DNA from: Spiroplasma poulsonii
GTDB lineage: Bacteria; Bacillota_I; Bacilli_A; Mycoplasmatales; Mycoplasmataceae
Assembly (NCBI RefSeq): GCF_009866525.1
Contig: NZ_CM020866.1
Location: 560,260 to 624,259, forward strand
Reading direction: 5' to 3'
DNA: 64,000 nucleotides
In this document: positions 30,669-40,846 of the stretch, piece after piece
Layout: every line of letters starts with the position of its first letter
How positions within the stretch are numbered: position 1 is the first letter of the stretch
The notes under the pieces: model-generated
Database searches by the model: none
Seen by the model: only the letters and a program-made list of their open reading frames with translations
What the model was told of the DNA's origin: nothing
Made by a program: the position numbers and the translations under genes

Positions 30669-30961
30669 TGATGAAGTTCTTATTAGGCTTACAGTTATTT
30701 GCTTCAAAAAAAGGAGTAGGGTCGACTAAAAATGGTCGTGATTCACATTCAAAACGTTTAGGCGCAAAAAGAGCTGATGGCCAAGGAATTCGAGCTGGAT
30801 CAATAATTTATCGTCAACGCGGAACAAAAGTTCACCCAGGAGTAAATGTTGGGCGTGGTGGGGATGATACCTTATTTGCTTTAATCGATGGGATTGTTAA
30901 GTTTGAAAAATTTGGACGAAACAAAACAAAAGCATCAGTTTATCAAAAACCAGCAAAATAA
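30668..30961 (+). CDS. rpmA: ribosomal protein L27 precursor with Prp cleavage site
   Basis: The product is 97 aa, starting at ATG 30668 (30671 also possible). The first residues, [12 protein letters not shown], followed by [14 protein letters not shown], are the extension plus the conserved FA/SKKG junction that Prp cuts, exposing Ser-Lys-Lys-Gly at the new N-terminus. That terminus reaches towards the ribosomal P site. [10 protein letters not shown] and the [15 protein letters not shown] block are typical bL27. The ribosome site AAGGAGG lies within the end of prp. A strong terminator follows. Confidence 0.95.
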   Translation: MMKFLLGLQLFASKKGVGSTKNGRDSHSKRLGAKRADGQGIRAGSIIYRQRGTKVHPGVNVGRGGDDTLFALIDGIVKFEKFGRNKTKASVYQKPAK

Positions 30962-30970
30962 ACAAAAATA

Positions 30971-31013
30971 AAAATACTAATTTACCCCAAAAGGTAGCAT
31001 TAGTATTTTTTTA
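30971..31013 (+). terminator. terminator of the rplU-prp-rpmA operon
   Basis: AAAATACTAAT (30971-30981) pairs with ATTAGTATTTT (30999-31009), followed by more T. Confidence 0.85.
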
Positions 31014-31051
31014 ATTATATAATAATTGAAATATTTAAAAGGAGGATTAAA

Positions 31052-31822
31052 ATGTTTTACAAGAAGGAGATATGAAGAGACTGACGAGTTTACTACAAAT
31101 TACTCTTTGCAGTTTTAATTGGGTACGGTATTTTTGCGGCATTGATTGAAAGTTATGTTCATGGAATTACTGTTACTGTGAAAAATCCGACATGATCAGA
31201 GGAAACAACAAAAAACTTTATCAATGATAAAGGTGATTATACTTTTAATTATTTTAGTTATTTTACAATTCAAATAAATCTGTTAGTATTTGCCTGATTA
31301 CTTGGAGCAGGGTTATTTCCTAAATATGAAGGAAAAAACAAGTGATTAGGTTACAATATGACTTTAGCAATTACAATTTATATTAGTATTACTTTTTTAA
31401 TTTTTAATTTAATGTTATTACCAGTTGAACAACCACAAACTTGAAGAGCTTGGTTGTATTCAACAATTCAACACGTTATTTGTCCAATAGTCATGATTGT
31501 TTATTTTTTATTCTTTATGGAACGAGAAAATAATATTAAAACAACAAAAGTTTATTGAAGACAAGATCTTTGAAAATTTTATTTTTATCCAATTGTATGA
31601 ACAATTGTGAATATGATTCGTGGTGAATTTCGTTGACAAGCGGGGAAAGCATTTCCCTATCAATATTTTTTCTTAAATGTTCATAAATCATTAGCTGGAA
31701 TTCCTGGGGTGGTATGGTTTATCATCGCTGTGATTGCTATTGCAGGGTTAGTTTTTGGGCTAGGAACCCTGTATAATTTTTGTTCATATAAGTTTGTTAA
31801 TAAGAAAAAAATTGTGAAATAA
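31052..31822 (+). CDS. Pr6Pr-type multi-pass membrane protein
   Basis: The product is 256 aa, needing many TGA Trp codons. ATG 31052 follows AAAGGAGG. About six hydrophobic helices are visible, starting at residues 16, 73, 104, 139, 176 and 223. Motifs such as NYFSYFTIQINLLV near the second helix, WLYSTIQHVICPIVMIVYF in the middle and YPIVWTIVNMIRGEF recall the Pr6Pr/FAR-17a-AIG1-like membrane family, whose role is unknown. The TAA stop is directly followed by the TA end of an IS5 copy, so the gene is complete but its downstream context is lost. Confidence 0.65.
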
Positions 31823-32867
31823 TAGACTTCTTGCATTACTTGTTAAAAAATTGCAAATATTTGTAAAAAAGATACTAATAGAAAAATATAATTTTAATTA
31901 ATTATGTTTTTTATTTAAAAATTTAATATTTTTCCACAACGAAAAATTAATTTATTATTTAATTTTAAATAAATATTTTATGTTAAATATAATAATTGTA
32001 AATTATAAATTGAGGCAATTAAATTAAATCTTAAACCAAATCTTTTTCTTCGATTACGATATTTTTCTGTAATAATTTTAAATTTTTTAAGAATAGCAAA
32101 AATATTTTCAATAATAATTCTCATTTTTGAAACTAGTCTATTATATTGCTTTTGTTCTTTGTTTAAAGGGTTTTTCTTTGTTTTCTTTGTAGGTATTAGA
32201 ACATTATTGTGATTTTTTTGTATTCCTTGATAACCACTATCAACTATTAATTTGGTATTTTTTAAAATTGGGATTTTTGATTCTTTAAATAAAGCATAAT
32301 CATGTTTTTTTCCGAGCGAAAAACTTGTTGCAATAATTTTTTTGGTTTCTTGTTCGATAATTACTTGTGTTTTGATCGTGTGTTTTTTCTTTTTACCAGA
32401 ATAAGATTGTTTTTGTCTTTTTTTGGGCGTTGGATTGGAGTTTCGGTAGCATCAATAATAATAGTTTTATCATTAAAATAATCATTTATTAGTGCTTTTT
32501 TACCAGCAAGTTGTTGAAAATCAGAGTTTTTAATTAAAATATCTTCAATTCACTTAATATTACGATAACAATTAGCCTCACTAATATCAAAACTTTTACC
32601 AAGATGAAAATAAGTCTGATATTCTCGTCAATATAATAAAGTCATCAATAATCTATTTTCTAATGATAACTTATTAGTTTTACCACCTTTTTTAAATTTT
32701 TCTATTTCAGCAACTTTTAAAATATCTAACATTTTATTAAAAGTGGATTTTTTTATTCCTGTTAATCTTAACCATTCTCTATCATTAAGATGGATGGGTT
32801 AAGATAAATTGGACAACAATAATGTGGAGTAAGGATTATAATTAAATTAATAAATGGAGGTGTAATT

Positions 32868-33143
32868 ATGGCAAAGAATCATTATACCGATGAATTTAAA
32901 CAACAAATTGTTAGTCTTTATAAAACAGGTAAAACAGCAAAACAATTGTCCAGTGACTATCAGGTCGGTAAATCAACAGTTTGAAAATGAATTTATGAAT
33001 TCAATAATTCTGGTTCATTTAAAGCAAAAGATAATCGAAGCCCAGAAGAAAATGAACTAATTCATCTAAGAAAAGAAATTAAACAATTACGAATGGAAAA
33101 TGATATTTTAAAGCAAGCCACACTGATAATAGGCAAAAAATAG
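32868..33143 (+). CDS. IS3-family OrfA (IS3 copy 2)
   Basis: The product is 91 aa with a helix-turn-helix and leucine-zipper helix as in copy 1, with a few substitutions. ATG follows GGAGGTG. The stop TAG comes directly after an A6 run, the likely slippage site. Confidence 0.85.
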
Positions 33144-33976
33144 TAATTATTAAAAACAACAAAGAAAAATATGCAATTACTAATTTATGCAAAACACTAA
33201 AAGTTCCTAGATCAACGTTTTATTATCAATTGAAATCAAATAATCCTAAATCAAACCATACTATTGATAATGCTGTTATCAGTATTTTCTTAAAAAGTCG
33301 TAAAAATTATGGCACAAGAAAAATTAAAGTTATGTTAGCACAACAAAATATTTTATTATCACGAATAAAAATTAGTAAAATAATGCAAAGATATAACTTA
33401 ATTTCCAATTATACAAAACTTAAATATAAACATCAAAGTAACAAAAACGCTATATACAAATATCATAATTTGTTAAATCAAGAATTTAATAATTATAAAC
33501 TACATGAAGTTGTTGTCAGTGATTTAACACAAGTTGCTATCAATAGCAAATGATATTATGTGTGCTTTCTAATTGATTTATTTAATCGTGAAGTTATTGG
33601 TTATGATGTTAGTTCTCATAAAGATGCCAAATTAGTTGAAAATACTTTTAAAAAGCTTAGTTTTTCTTTAGATAATATTAAAATATTTCATACTGATCAA
33701 GGCAGCGAATTTAATAACAATATCATTTACAATCTTTTAGCTAAAAACAATGTTGCAAAATCTTATAGTAAACCAGGCTGTCCTTATGATAATGCTGTTT
33801 CTGAATCAACCTATAAAATTTTAAAAACAGAATTAATTAAAAACAGAAAATTTAAAAATATTGAACAATTTAAATTAGAATTATTTGACTATGTTAATTG
33901 ATACAATAATGTACGAATTCACAGCAAATTAAATTATTTAACACCAATTGAATATAAAAATCTTTACTCTACATAA
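33135..33976 (+). CDS. IS3-family OrfB transposase (IS3 copy 2), produced by -1 frameshift
   Basis: It is read in the -1 frame from the A6 run at 33135-33140 and ends at TAA 33976, giving about 280 residues. An HTH_21-like segment ([16 protein letters not shown]) is followed by the integrase-type core with Asp in VVSDLTQVA, Asp in [10 protein letters not shown] and Glu in [16 protein letters not shown]. The end [13 protein letters not shown] is characteristic of IS3 OrfB. No lesion is visible, so this IS3 copy may be active. Confidence 0.85.
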
Positions 33977-34100
33977 AATTTGTCCAAAAAACCCTTGCCA
34001 TTCCAAGAGTATTAAATTTATTATTGTTCATATTTTTATGTCCTCATAAATTATATTTTATAATAATATTTTAATAAAAAAGGGTATCGCAAGAAGTCTA

Positions 34101-34760
34101 ATGATAAAACTATTATTATTGATGCTACCGAAACTCCAATCCAACGCCCAAAAAAAGACAAAAACAATCTTATTCTGGTAAAAAGAAAAAACACACGATC
34201 AAAACACAAGTAATTATCGAACAAGAAACCAAAAAAATTATTGCAACAAGTTTTTCGCTCGGAAAAAAACATGATTATGCTTTATTTAAAGAATCAAAAA
34301 TCCCAATTTTAAAAAATACCAAATTAATAGTTGATAGTGGTTATCAAGGAATACAAAAAAATCACAATAATGTTCTAATACCTACAAAGAAAACAAAGAA
34401 AAACCCTTTAAACAAAGAACAAAAGCAATATAATAGACTAGTTTCAAAAATGAGAATTATTATTGAAAATATTTTTGCTATTCTTAAAAAATTTAAAATT
34501 ATTACAGAAAAATATCGTAATCGAAGAAAAAGATTTGGTTTAAGATTTAATTTAATTGCCTCAATTTATAATTTACAATTATTATATTTAACATAAAATA
34601 TTTATTTAAAATTAAATAATTTAAATAATAAATTAATTTTTCGTTGTGGAAAAATATTAAATTTTTAAATAAAAAACATAATTAATTAAAATTATATTTT
34701 TCTATTAGTATCTTTTTTACAAATATTTGCAATTTTTTAACAAGTAATGCAAGAAGTCTA
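34101..34760 (+). mobile_element. IS5-family 3' part, plus orientation (copy 12)
   Basis: It starts at ATGATAAAAC, inside frame A, and ends with the normal right end and TA at 34759-34760. It contains frame B to a stop at 34596. Confidence 0.85.
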
Positions 34761-35170
34761 TTAAAATAATCATTTATTAGTGCTTTTTTACCAGCAAGTT
34801 GTTGAAAATCAGAGTTTTTAATTAAAATATCTTCAATTCACTTAATATTACGATAACAATTAGCCTCACTAATATCAAAACTTTTACCAAGATGAAAATA
34901 AGTCTGATATTCTCGTCAATATAATAAAGTCATCAATAATCTATTTTCTAATGATAATTTATTAGTTTTACCACCTTTTTTAAATTTTTCTATTTCAGCA
35001 ACTTTTAAAATATCTAACATTTTATTAAAAGTGGATTTTTTTATTCCTGTTAATCTTAACCATTCTCTATCATTAAGAGTATTAAATTTATTATTGTTCA
35101 TATTTTTATGTCCTCATAAATTATATTTTATAATAATATTTTAATAAAAAAGGGTATCGCAAGAAGTCTA
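34761..35170 (-). mobile_element. IS5-family 5' part, minus orientation (copy 13)
   Basis: It contains the left end (TA 35169-35170), the transposase start at 35101 and frame A up to the same internal site at which copy 12 begins (3-bp overlap). Together copies 12 and 13 contain one full IS5 element whose halves face opposite ways. Confidence 0.85.
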
Positions 35171-35274
35171 TTATTTTATTTGGTGGATTTATCTTTTTCA
35201 TGTATAAAGATTGAAACAATAATTTAAAAGGGGCAGAAGAAGTAAACGCAGAAAATGAAACAAATAAAAGTTAG
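35171..35274 (+). pseudogene. 3' end of an unidentified membrane protein gene
   Basis: The frame reads from the IS end: IILFGGFIFFMYKDW, then a polar tail ending NETNKS and TAG 35272-35274. It is the last membrane helix and cytoplasmic tail of a protein whose upstream part has been removed by the IS cluster. Confidence 0.5.
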
Positions 35275-35298
35275 AAATAACTTTTATTTTTATTTTTA
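35266..35298 (+). terminator. terminator after the truncated membrane gene
   Basis: AAAAGTTA (35266-35273) pairs with TAACTTTT (35278-35285) and a T-rich tract follows. Confidence 0.75.
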
Positions 35299-35336
35299 AG
35301 CGGTAAAATTAAAAAGAATGCTAAATGGAGGACATA

Positions 35337-36506
35337 ATGCAGTTATTATTGGATGAAAATAAAGTTAGCAAGGCAATTATTGACATATTAACAGCATGAA
35401 GGTTTTGAAGTGCCATTATTGCTACAATTTTTGTGATATTTTTAGGATGACTTTTAACAAAAAAAGTAACATTAAAACAAGAATGAGATGTTGTTTTTAT
35501 TAAAATATTAGTTGTAATTGGTTTACCAGCTTTAGTTTTTGAAGGATTTATGTCTGATGCTACTGTTGAAAATGTTAAACAAGAAGCGGCTGTTTTATTA
35601 AGCGGTTTTTTATTTTATATTATTTTAGGGATTATTGCAAAATACTTTTATATTAAATATGATCGTGATGTCCAAGATGCGTTATCAATGAGTATTACTT
35701 TTGCAGCAACTTCTTTTTTTGGTATTCCAATTGTAACGGCGTTGTTTCCGGGATCTGATGCAAAAATTGCTTCAAATATTTTTAATGTTCCGTACTATGT
35801 CTTTTTATATTCATTAGGATTTATTATTATGGGCAAAGATAATAAGGGTTATTTACAAGATAAGGTTGTTATTAGAAATAGTTTTAAGAATCGATATGCT
35901 TATGGCTGAAAAATGTTTAAAACTAATTCTAAGAAGATTTTATTGAATCCAATTTTATTAGCGACAATTATTGGATTTACCTTTTGAGTAACACAGTTGA
36001 TTCCGGGAATTGCTGTTGTTCCTGATCAAAATGTGCTTGGTAGTGGCAAATCATTTTCATCATTACGATTAGATAATACTTTTCCTCCAATTAAAAAAAT
36101 TTTAGTAACATTACAAGCAATTTGCACGCCGTTAGCATGCTTAGCAATTGGAATTAATTTAACAAAAGAGACGTTAAAAGATAGTTTAAAAAGTTTTAAA
36201 ACATGATATGGGACAATTATGAAGGTTTTACTAGCGCCAGTTATTGGCTTAGTAATAACCTTGATTGTAACAGCAATTGGAAAAGAAACTGGGGCTTGAA
36301 CAATGAGTAGTATGGGCTTAACAATTATTATAATTATGTTAGCAGCTCCACCAGCTTCGGTAATTGTTGCATATTCAATTAACTTCAAGAAAGAAACCTT
36401 GTTAACAAGTAATGTAACATTATTATCAACTTTAATGTCAATTATTATTTTGCCATTTTGAATTATTGTTACAACAGCCATTGGATCAATTAGTTTATTT
36501 ACTTAG
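35337..36506 (+). CDS. AEC-family transporter (auxin efflux carrier/malate permease type)
   Basis: The product is 389 aa from ATG 35337 after AATGGAGG. About ten hydrophobic helices are arranged in two halves. The first half holds VVIGLPALVFEGFM and SITFAATSFFGIPIVTALFPG, with the N-P/G-break helices usual in this family. The second half holds LQAICTPLACLAIGINL and LAAPPASVIVAYSINF. In bacteria such carriers move malate, malonate or other organic acids; the substrate here is unknown. An insertion (about residues 165-205, basic) lies in the central loop. It stands alone between the truncated gene and the valS leader. Confidence 0.75.
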
Positions 36507-36544
36507 TTAAACAATTAAGAATAAAGATAAAACTGGTAAAATTG

Positions 36545-36572
36545 TTGCAATTAATCAAAAAAGAATTATAAT
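36545..36572 (+). promoter_or_regulatory. promoter of the valS T-box operon
   Basis: TTGCAA (36545-36550) and TATAAT (36567-36572), 16 bp apart. Confidence 0.65.
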
Positions 36573-36584
36573 AAAACCATAAAT

Positions 36585-36790
36585 ATTAGAGGAGTAATTA
36601 AACAAAATAGTTCAGAGAGTTAATTGGTGGTGTGAAATTAATCTATTTGTTTAATGAAGGTTACCAATATTTCAACTTGATATTTTAATTAAGATAATAA
36701 GTTTGTACTTATTAAAAAAGGATGGTACCGTAATTATTAAATAATAATTGCTCCTATTATTTTAACAAAATAATAGGAGTTTTTATTTAG
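36585..36790 (+). promoter_or_regulatory. T-box riboswitch controlling valS
   Basis: The T-box core AAGGATGGTACCG lies at 36718-36730 and is followed by a terminator, CTCCTATTATTTT (36751-36763) with AAAATAATAGGAG (36767-36779) and T5. GCTCC just before and within the terminator stem can alternatively pair with the T-box region to form the antiterminator. Upstream, 36600-36700 can form the specifier stem with an AGAGAGTTAATTGGTGG-like start. Uncharged tRNA-Val would allow read-through into valS. I could not fix the specifier codon with confidence. Confidence 0.85.
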
Positions 36791-36802
36791 ATAGGAGATT
36801 TA

Positions 36803-39469
36803 ATGGCAAAGGAATTAAGTAAAAAGTATAATCATAATCTTGTTGAAGAAGGAAAGTATCAATTTTGAAAAGATGCTGGGTATTTTACCGGTGTTTTAAA
36901 GAGTAATAAACCAAGTTTTAGTATTGTGATTCCTCCGCCAAATGTCACTGGAAAGCTACATTTAGGGCATGCATGAGATACAACTTTACAAGATTTAATT
37001 ATTCGTTATAAAAAGTTAATGGGGTTTGATACGTTATATTTACCAGGAATGGATCATGCCGGGATTGCGACGCAAGCAAAAGTTGAAGAACGGTTACGAA
37101 TAACAAAAAATGTTTTACGGCATGATTTAGACCGTGAAAAATTTGTTGAACAAGTTTGAGCATGAAAAGAAGAGTATGCGGAGGTAATCCGTGAGCAATG
37201 AGCCAAGTTGGGGTTAGCGTTAGATTATTCGCGTGAACAATTTACTCTAAATGATAATTTGTCAGCAGCGGTTCAAAAAGTCTTTATTGATTTATATCAA
37301 AAAGGATTAATTTATCGTGGAAAACGAATTATTTCATGAGATCCAGTGCAAAAAACAGCCTTATCAAATATTGAAGTTTTATATCAAGAACAAAAAGGTA
37401 AAATGTATTATTTTAAATATTTTCTAGAAAATAGTACTAGTGAATATCTAACTATTGCCACAACCCGCCCAGAAACAATGTTTGCTGATCAATGCGTGGT
37501 TGTTAATCCAAATGATGAACGTTATCGGCAATATTGAAATAAAAAGGTTATTAATCCAGCAAATGGTGAGTTAATTCCTGTTCTTTGTGATGACTATGTT
37601 GACCAAGAATTTGGTACGGGAGCAATGAAATGTACACCAGCCCATGATGCTAATGACTTTGAAATTGCGTTGCGTCATAATTTAGCAATGCCGATTTGTA
37701 TGAATACTGATGGAACAATGAATGAAATGGCGGGGGAATATGTTAATCAAGATCGATTTATTGCCCGACAAAATTTAGTTACTGCTTTAACAAAACAAAA
37801 TTTAGTTGTTGAAATCAAAGACCATTTTCATCAAGTTGGTTTTTCTGAACGAAGTGGAGCAATTGTTGAACCATATTTATCTGACCAATGATTTGTTAAA
37901 ATGGATTCTTTTGCGAAAAAAATTATTAAATTTCAAGAAACAAAAGATCAAATTAAATTTTATCCATCACGGTTTAACACAACATTAATTAATTGAATGG
38001 AAAAAATTCAAGATTGATGTATTTCCCGTCAACTATGATGAGGACATCAAATTCCAGCGTGATATATGAAAGACGACCCGACTAAAATCCATGTTGGATT
38101 AACACCACCAGATGATACAAATAATTGATTACAAGATGAAGATGTTTTAGATACATGATTTTCATCAGCATTGTGACCAATTACAACATTAGGATGAACT
38201 TGAAATGAAACATTATTTCAACGTTATTTTCCAACTAATGTTTTGGTAACTGGTTATGATATTATTTTCTTTTGAGTTTCAAGAATGATGTTTGATTCAT
38301 TAGAATTTACTAATGAAAAACCATTTAATGATGTTTTAATTCATGGTTTAATTCGTGATGAAGAAGGTCGCAAAATGAGTAAATCATTAGGAAATGGGAT
38401 TGATCCAATGGATGTTATTAATGATTATGGAACTGATACATTACGTTATTTTTTAGTGACAAATAGTGCGCCAGGCCAAGATTTACGATATTCGCAAGAA
38501 AAAATTAATGGGGCTTGAAATTTTATTAACAAGTTATGGAATGCGGCACGTTATGTTGAAATGAATTTAGCAAGTGATTTTAAACCATTGCTAAAGTTTG
38601 ACCAAGAAATTGTAGCACTATTAACTAAACATCAAGAAAATGCGATTGACCAATGAATTTTAACAGAGTTAACAAAAACAATTAATAAAGTTAAGGTTAA
38701 TATGGAAAGATACGAGTTTGTTTTAGTTGGTAAGGATTTATATGATTTTGTATGAAATAAGTTTTGCTCATGATATATTGAATTAACAAAAGTTAATTTA
38801 CAAAGTGATAATCAAAGAATCAAAGCTGTAACAACACAAACATTATTTTATGTTTTAACACAAATTTTAGTGATGTTACATCCCTTTATTCCATTTGTAA
38901 CAGAAGAAATTTATCAAAAATTAAATTTAAAAGCATCAATTATGTTAGAAACATATCCAACAACTAATTTTAATTATGATGTAGAATATTTAAATTTAGT
39001 AACTGAAATTATTGCTGCAATGCGGGAATTACGTAGTAATTATCAAATTAAAAAACAACAAGTAATTGAAATTTGATTAGATGCGACAAATAATAAAATA
39101 AAAATTAATGGGGCAATAATTCCATTAATTAATGATTTCATTTTTAAAATGGTAAATAGTGAAATTAAAGGTATTTTAAAAGAAAAAGATCTGAAACAAA
39201 CATATATCACAGTTCCATTAACAGATGTGATTTTAGAAGTGGTTGCTAATGATATTATTGATTTAGCAGCAGAACAAATGAAAGTAACCGCTGAATTAAA
39301 ACGCTTAGAACAAGAGCTTATCCGTAGTAAGAATATTTTAGATAATCAAAACTTTTTGGCAAAGGCAACTCCAGAGAAAATTAAAGTTGAACAAGAGAAA
39401 TATGCGAAATATTTGGAACAATATGACCAATTAAAAGAAAAGGTAAACTATGGCAAAACTAAAAATTAA
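36803..39469 (+). CDS. valS: valyl-tRNA synthetase
   Basis: The product is 888 aa, normal length. The HIGH motif is [14 protein letters not shown] (about residues 44-57) and the KMSKS motif [10 protein letters not shown] (about 521-530). The editing domain contains [13 protein letters not shown] and AHDANDFE. The C-terminal coiled-coil arm ([16 protein letters not shown]...[16 protein letters not shown]) is diagnostic of ValRS. It attaches valine to tRNA-Val. ATG 36803 follows ATAGGAG. Many TGA codons encode conserved Trp (for example WCISRQLWWGHQIPAW), which fixes the genetic code. It overlaps trmFO by 20 bp and is governed by the T-box upstream. Confidence 0.97.
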
Positions 39470-40784
39470 TATTATTGGTGCTGGTTTAGCTGGAACTGAA
39501 GCAGCTTATCAGTTGGCAAGAAGAGGGTTTCAGATTAATTTATATGAAAGTAAACGAATTAATAAAAACCCAGTGCAAAAGCAAGATAGTTTTGCGGAAT
39601 TAGTTTGTTCAAATTCATTACGAAGTGATAGTTTAACAAATGGTGTTGGGCTCTTAAAACAAGAAATGCTAGCTTTTGATTCATTGATTATTAAAGCTGC
39701 TTATGCTAGTCGTGTCCCGGCTGGTGGTGCTTTAGCGGTTGATCGCCAACAGTTTTCAAATTATGTTACAACTTGGGTAACAAAACATCCTAATGTAACT
39801 TTAATTGATCAAGAAGTTGCAACAATTGATTTAACAGCAATTACTATAATTGCATCAGGACCATTAACAACACCAAGTTTACAAAAAGAGATTCAACAGT
39901 TATTAGGAAAAGAATACTTTTATTTTTATGATGCAGCAGCACCAATTATTGCAAAGGAAAGTATTGATTTTCAAAAGGTTTATTATAAGTCACGCTATGA
40001 TAAAGGTGAAAGTAAAGATTATATTAATTGTCCAATGACAAGAGCAGAGTTTGAAAGATGAGTACAAGAATTGATTACAGCTGAAACAGTTGCTTTACGT
40101 GAATTTGAAAAAGAAATTTATTTTGAAGGATGTATACCAATCGAAGTAATGGCCAAGCGTGGAGTTAAATCATTATTATTTGGACCATTAAAACCAGTTG
40201 GGTTAGAAAAACCAAATGGTGAACAACCATATGCTGTTATTCAATTACGCCAAGATGATGCGATTGACACGTTGTATAATGTTGTAGGATTTCAAACTAA
40301 TTTAAAATTCCCAGAGCAAAAACGTCTTCTGACAATGATACCGGGGTTAGAAAATGCTAATATTGTTCGTTATGGTGTTATTCATAAAAATAATTTTATT
40401 AATTCACCAGTGTTGTTAAATCAATTTTTACAATTAAAATCACAACAAAATGTTTTCTTTGCTGGTCAAATTACAGGTGTTGAAGGTTATGTTGAATCAG
40501 CAGCAACCGGGATTATTAGTGCGCTTAATATTGCAAACTTTTTAAATAACAAGGCAATGTTAACTTTTCCTCCTGAAACAATGATGGGAGCATTAATTAA
40601 CTATATTATTAATGCTTCATCAACTAATTTTCAACCAATGAAGGCTAACTTTGGGATTGTCCCTAATCTTGATCAACATTTTAAAGCAAAAGTCGACAAA
40701 TACTTAGCATATAGTGACCGTGTCTTAACAAAATTAACCAATTTTATTAAAAACAATAAGTTAAATGATGAAATTAACTTTTAA
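39450..40784 (+). CDS. trmFO: methylenetetrahydrofolate-tRNA-(uracil-5-)-methyltransferase TrmFO
   Basis: The product is 444 aa, the usual size. An FAD dinucleotide-binding motif, [20 protein letters not shown], opens the protein. It continues with the family blocks [45 protein letters not shown]-like [10 protein letters not shown] and [17 protein letters not shown]. The enzyme uses methylene-THF and FADH2 to make m5U54 (ribothymidine) in the tRNA T loop. The catalytic Cys of the family lies in the C-x-x-S region (LVCSNS). It starts within the end of valS in another frame, so translation is coupled. It is a second folate consumer alongside ThyA in this window. Confidence 0.95.
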
Positions 40785-40846
40785 TAATTTTAAAAAAGCA
40801 TAGAATAGAAGTAGAATGAATATGAAGAGAAAAGAGGCAGTGAAAA

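Larger units (their letters stand above)
32791..34005 (+). mobile_element. IS3-family element, copy 2, complete
   Basis: 1215 bp. The left end TGGATGGGTTAAGAT... and the right end, whose complement reads TGGAATGGCAAGGG..., form imperfect terminal inverted repeats, both followed by GGAC about 20 bp in. The 3-bp direct repeat AGA at 32788-32790 and 34006-34008 is a typical IS3-family target duplication. Confidence 0.92.
31978..34031 (-). pseudogene. IS5-family transposase disrupted by IS3 (copy 11)
   Basis: The start codon and the first few codons lie to the right of the IS3 element (ATG at 34031 on the minus strand); the remainder lies to its left. Catalytic residues are all still present but cannot be translated together. 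Confidence 0.75.
31823..34100 (-). mobile_element. IS5-family element, copy 11, interrupted by a complete IS3 element
   Basis: The outer ends carry TA at 31823-31824 and 34099-34100. IS3 copy 2 (32791-34005, with a 3-bp AGA duplication) splits it. Without IS3 and the duplication it would be 1060 bp, because 9 bp are missing from the A+T-rich region downstream of the transposase stop. Confidence 0.88.

Noticed and set aside
36026-36481. 151-aa minus-strand ORF
   Set aside because: Antisense to the AEC-family carrier, which has family motifs and a ribosome site.
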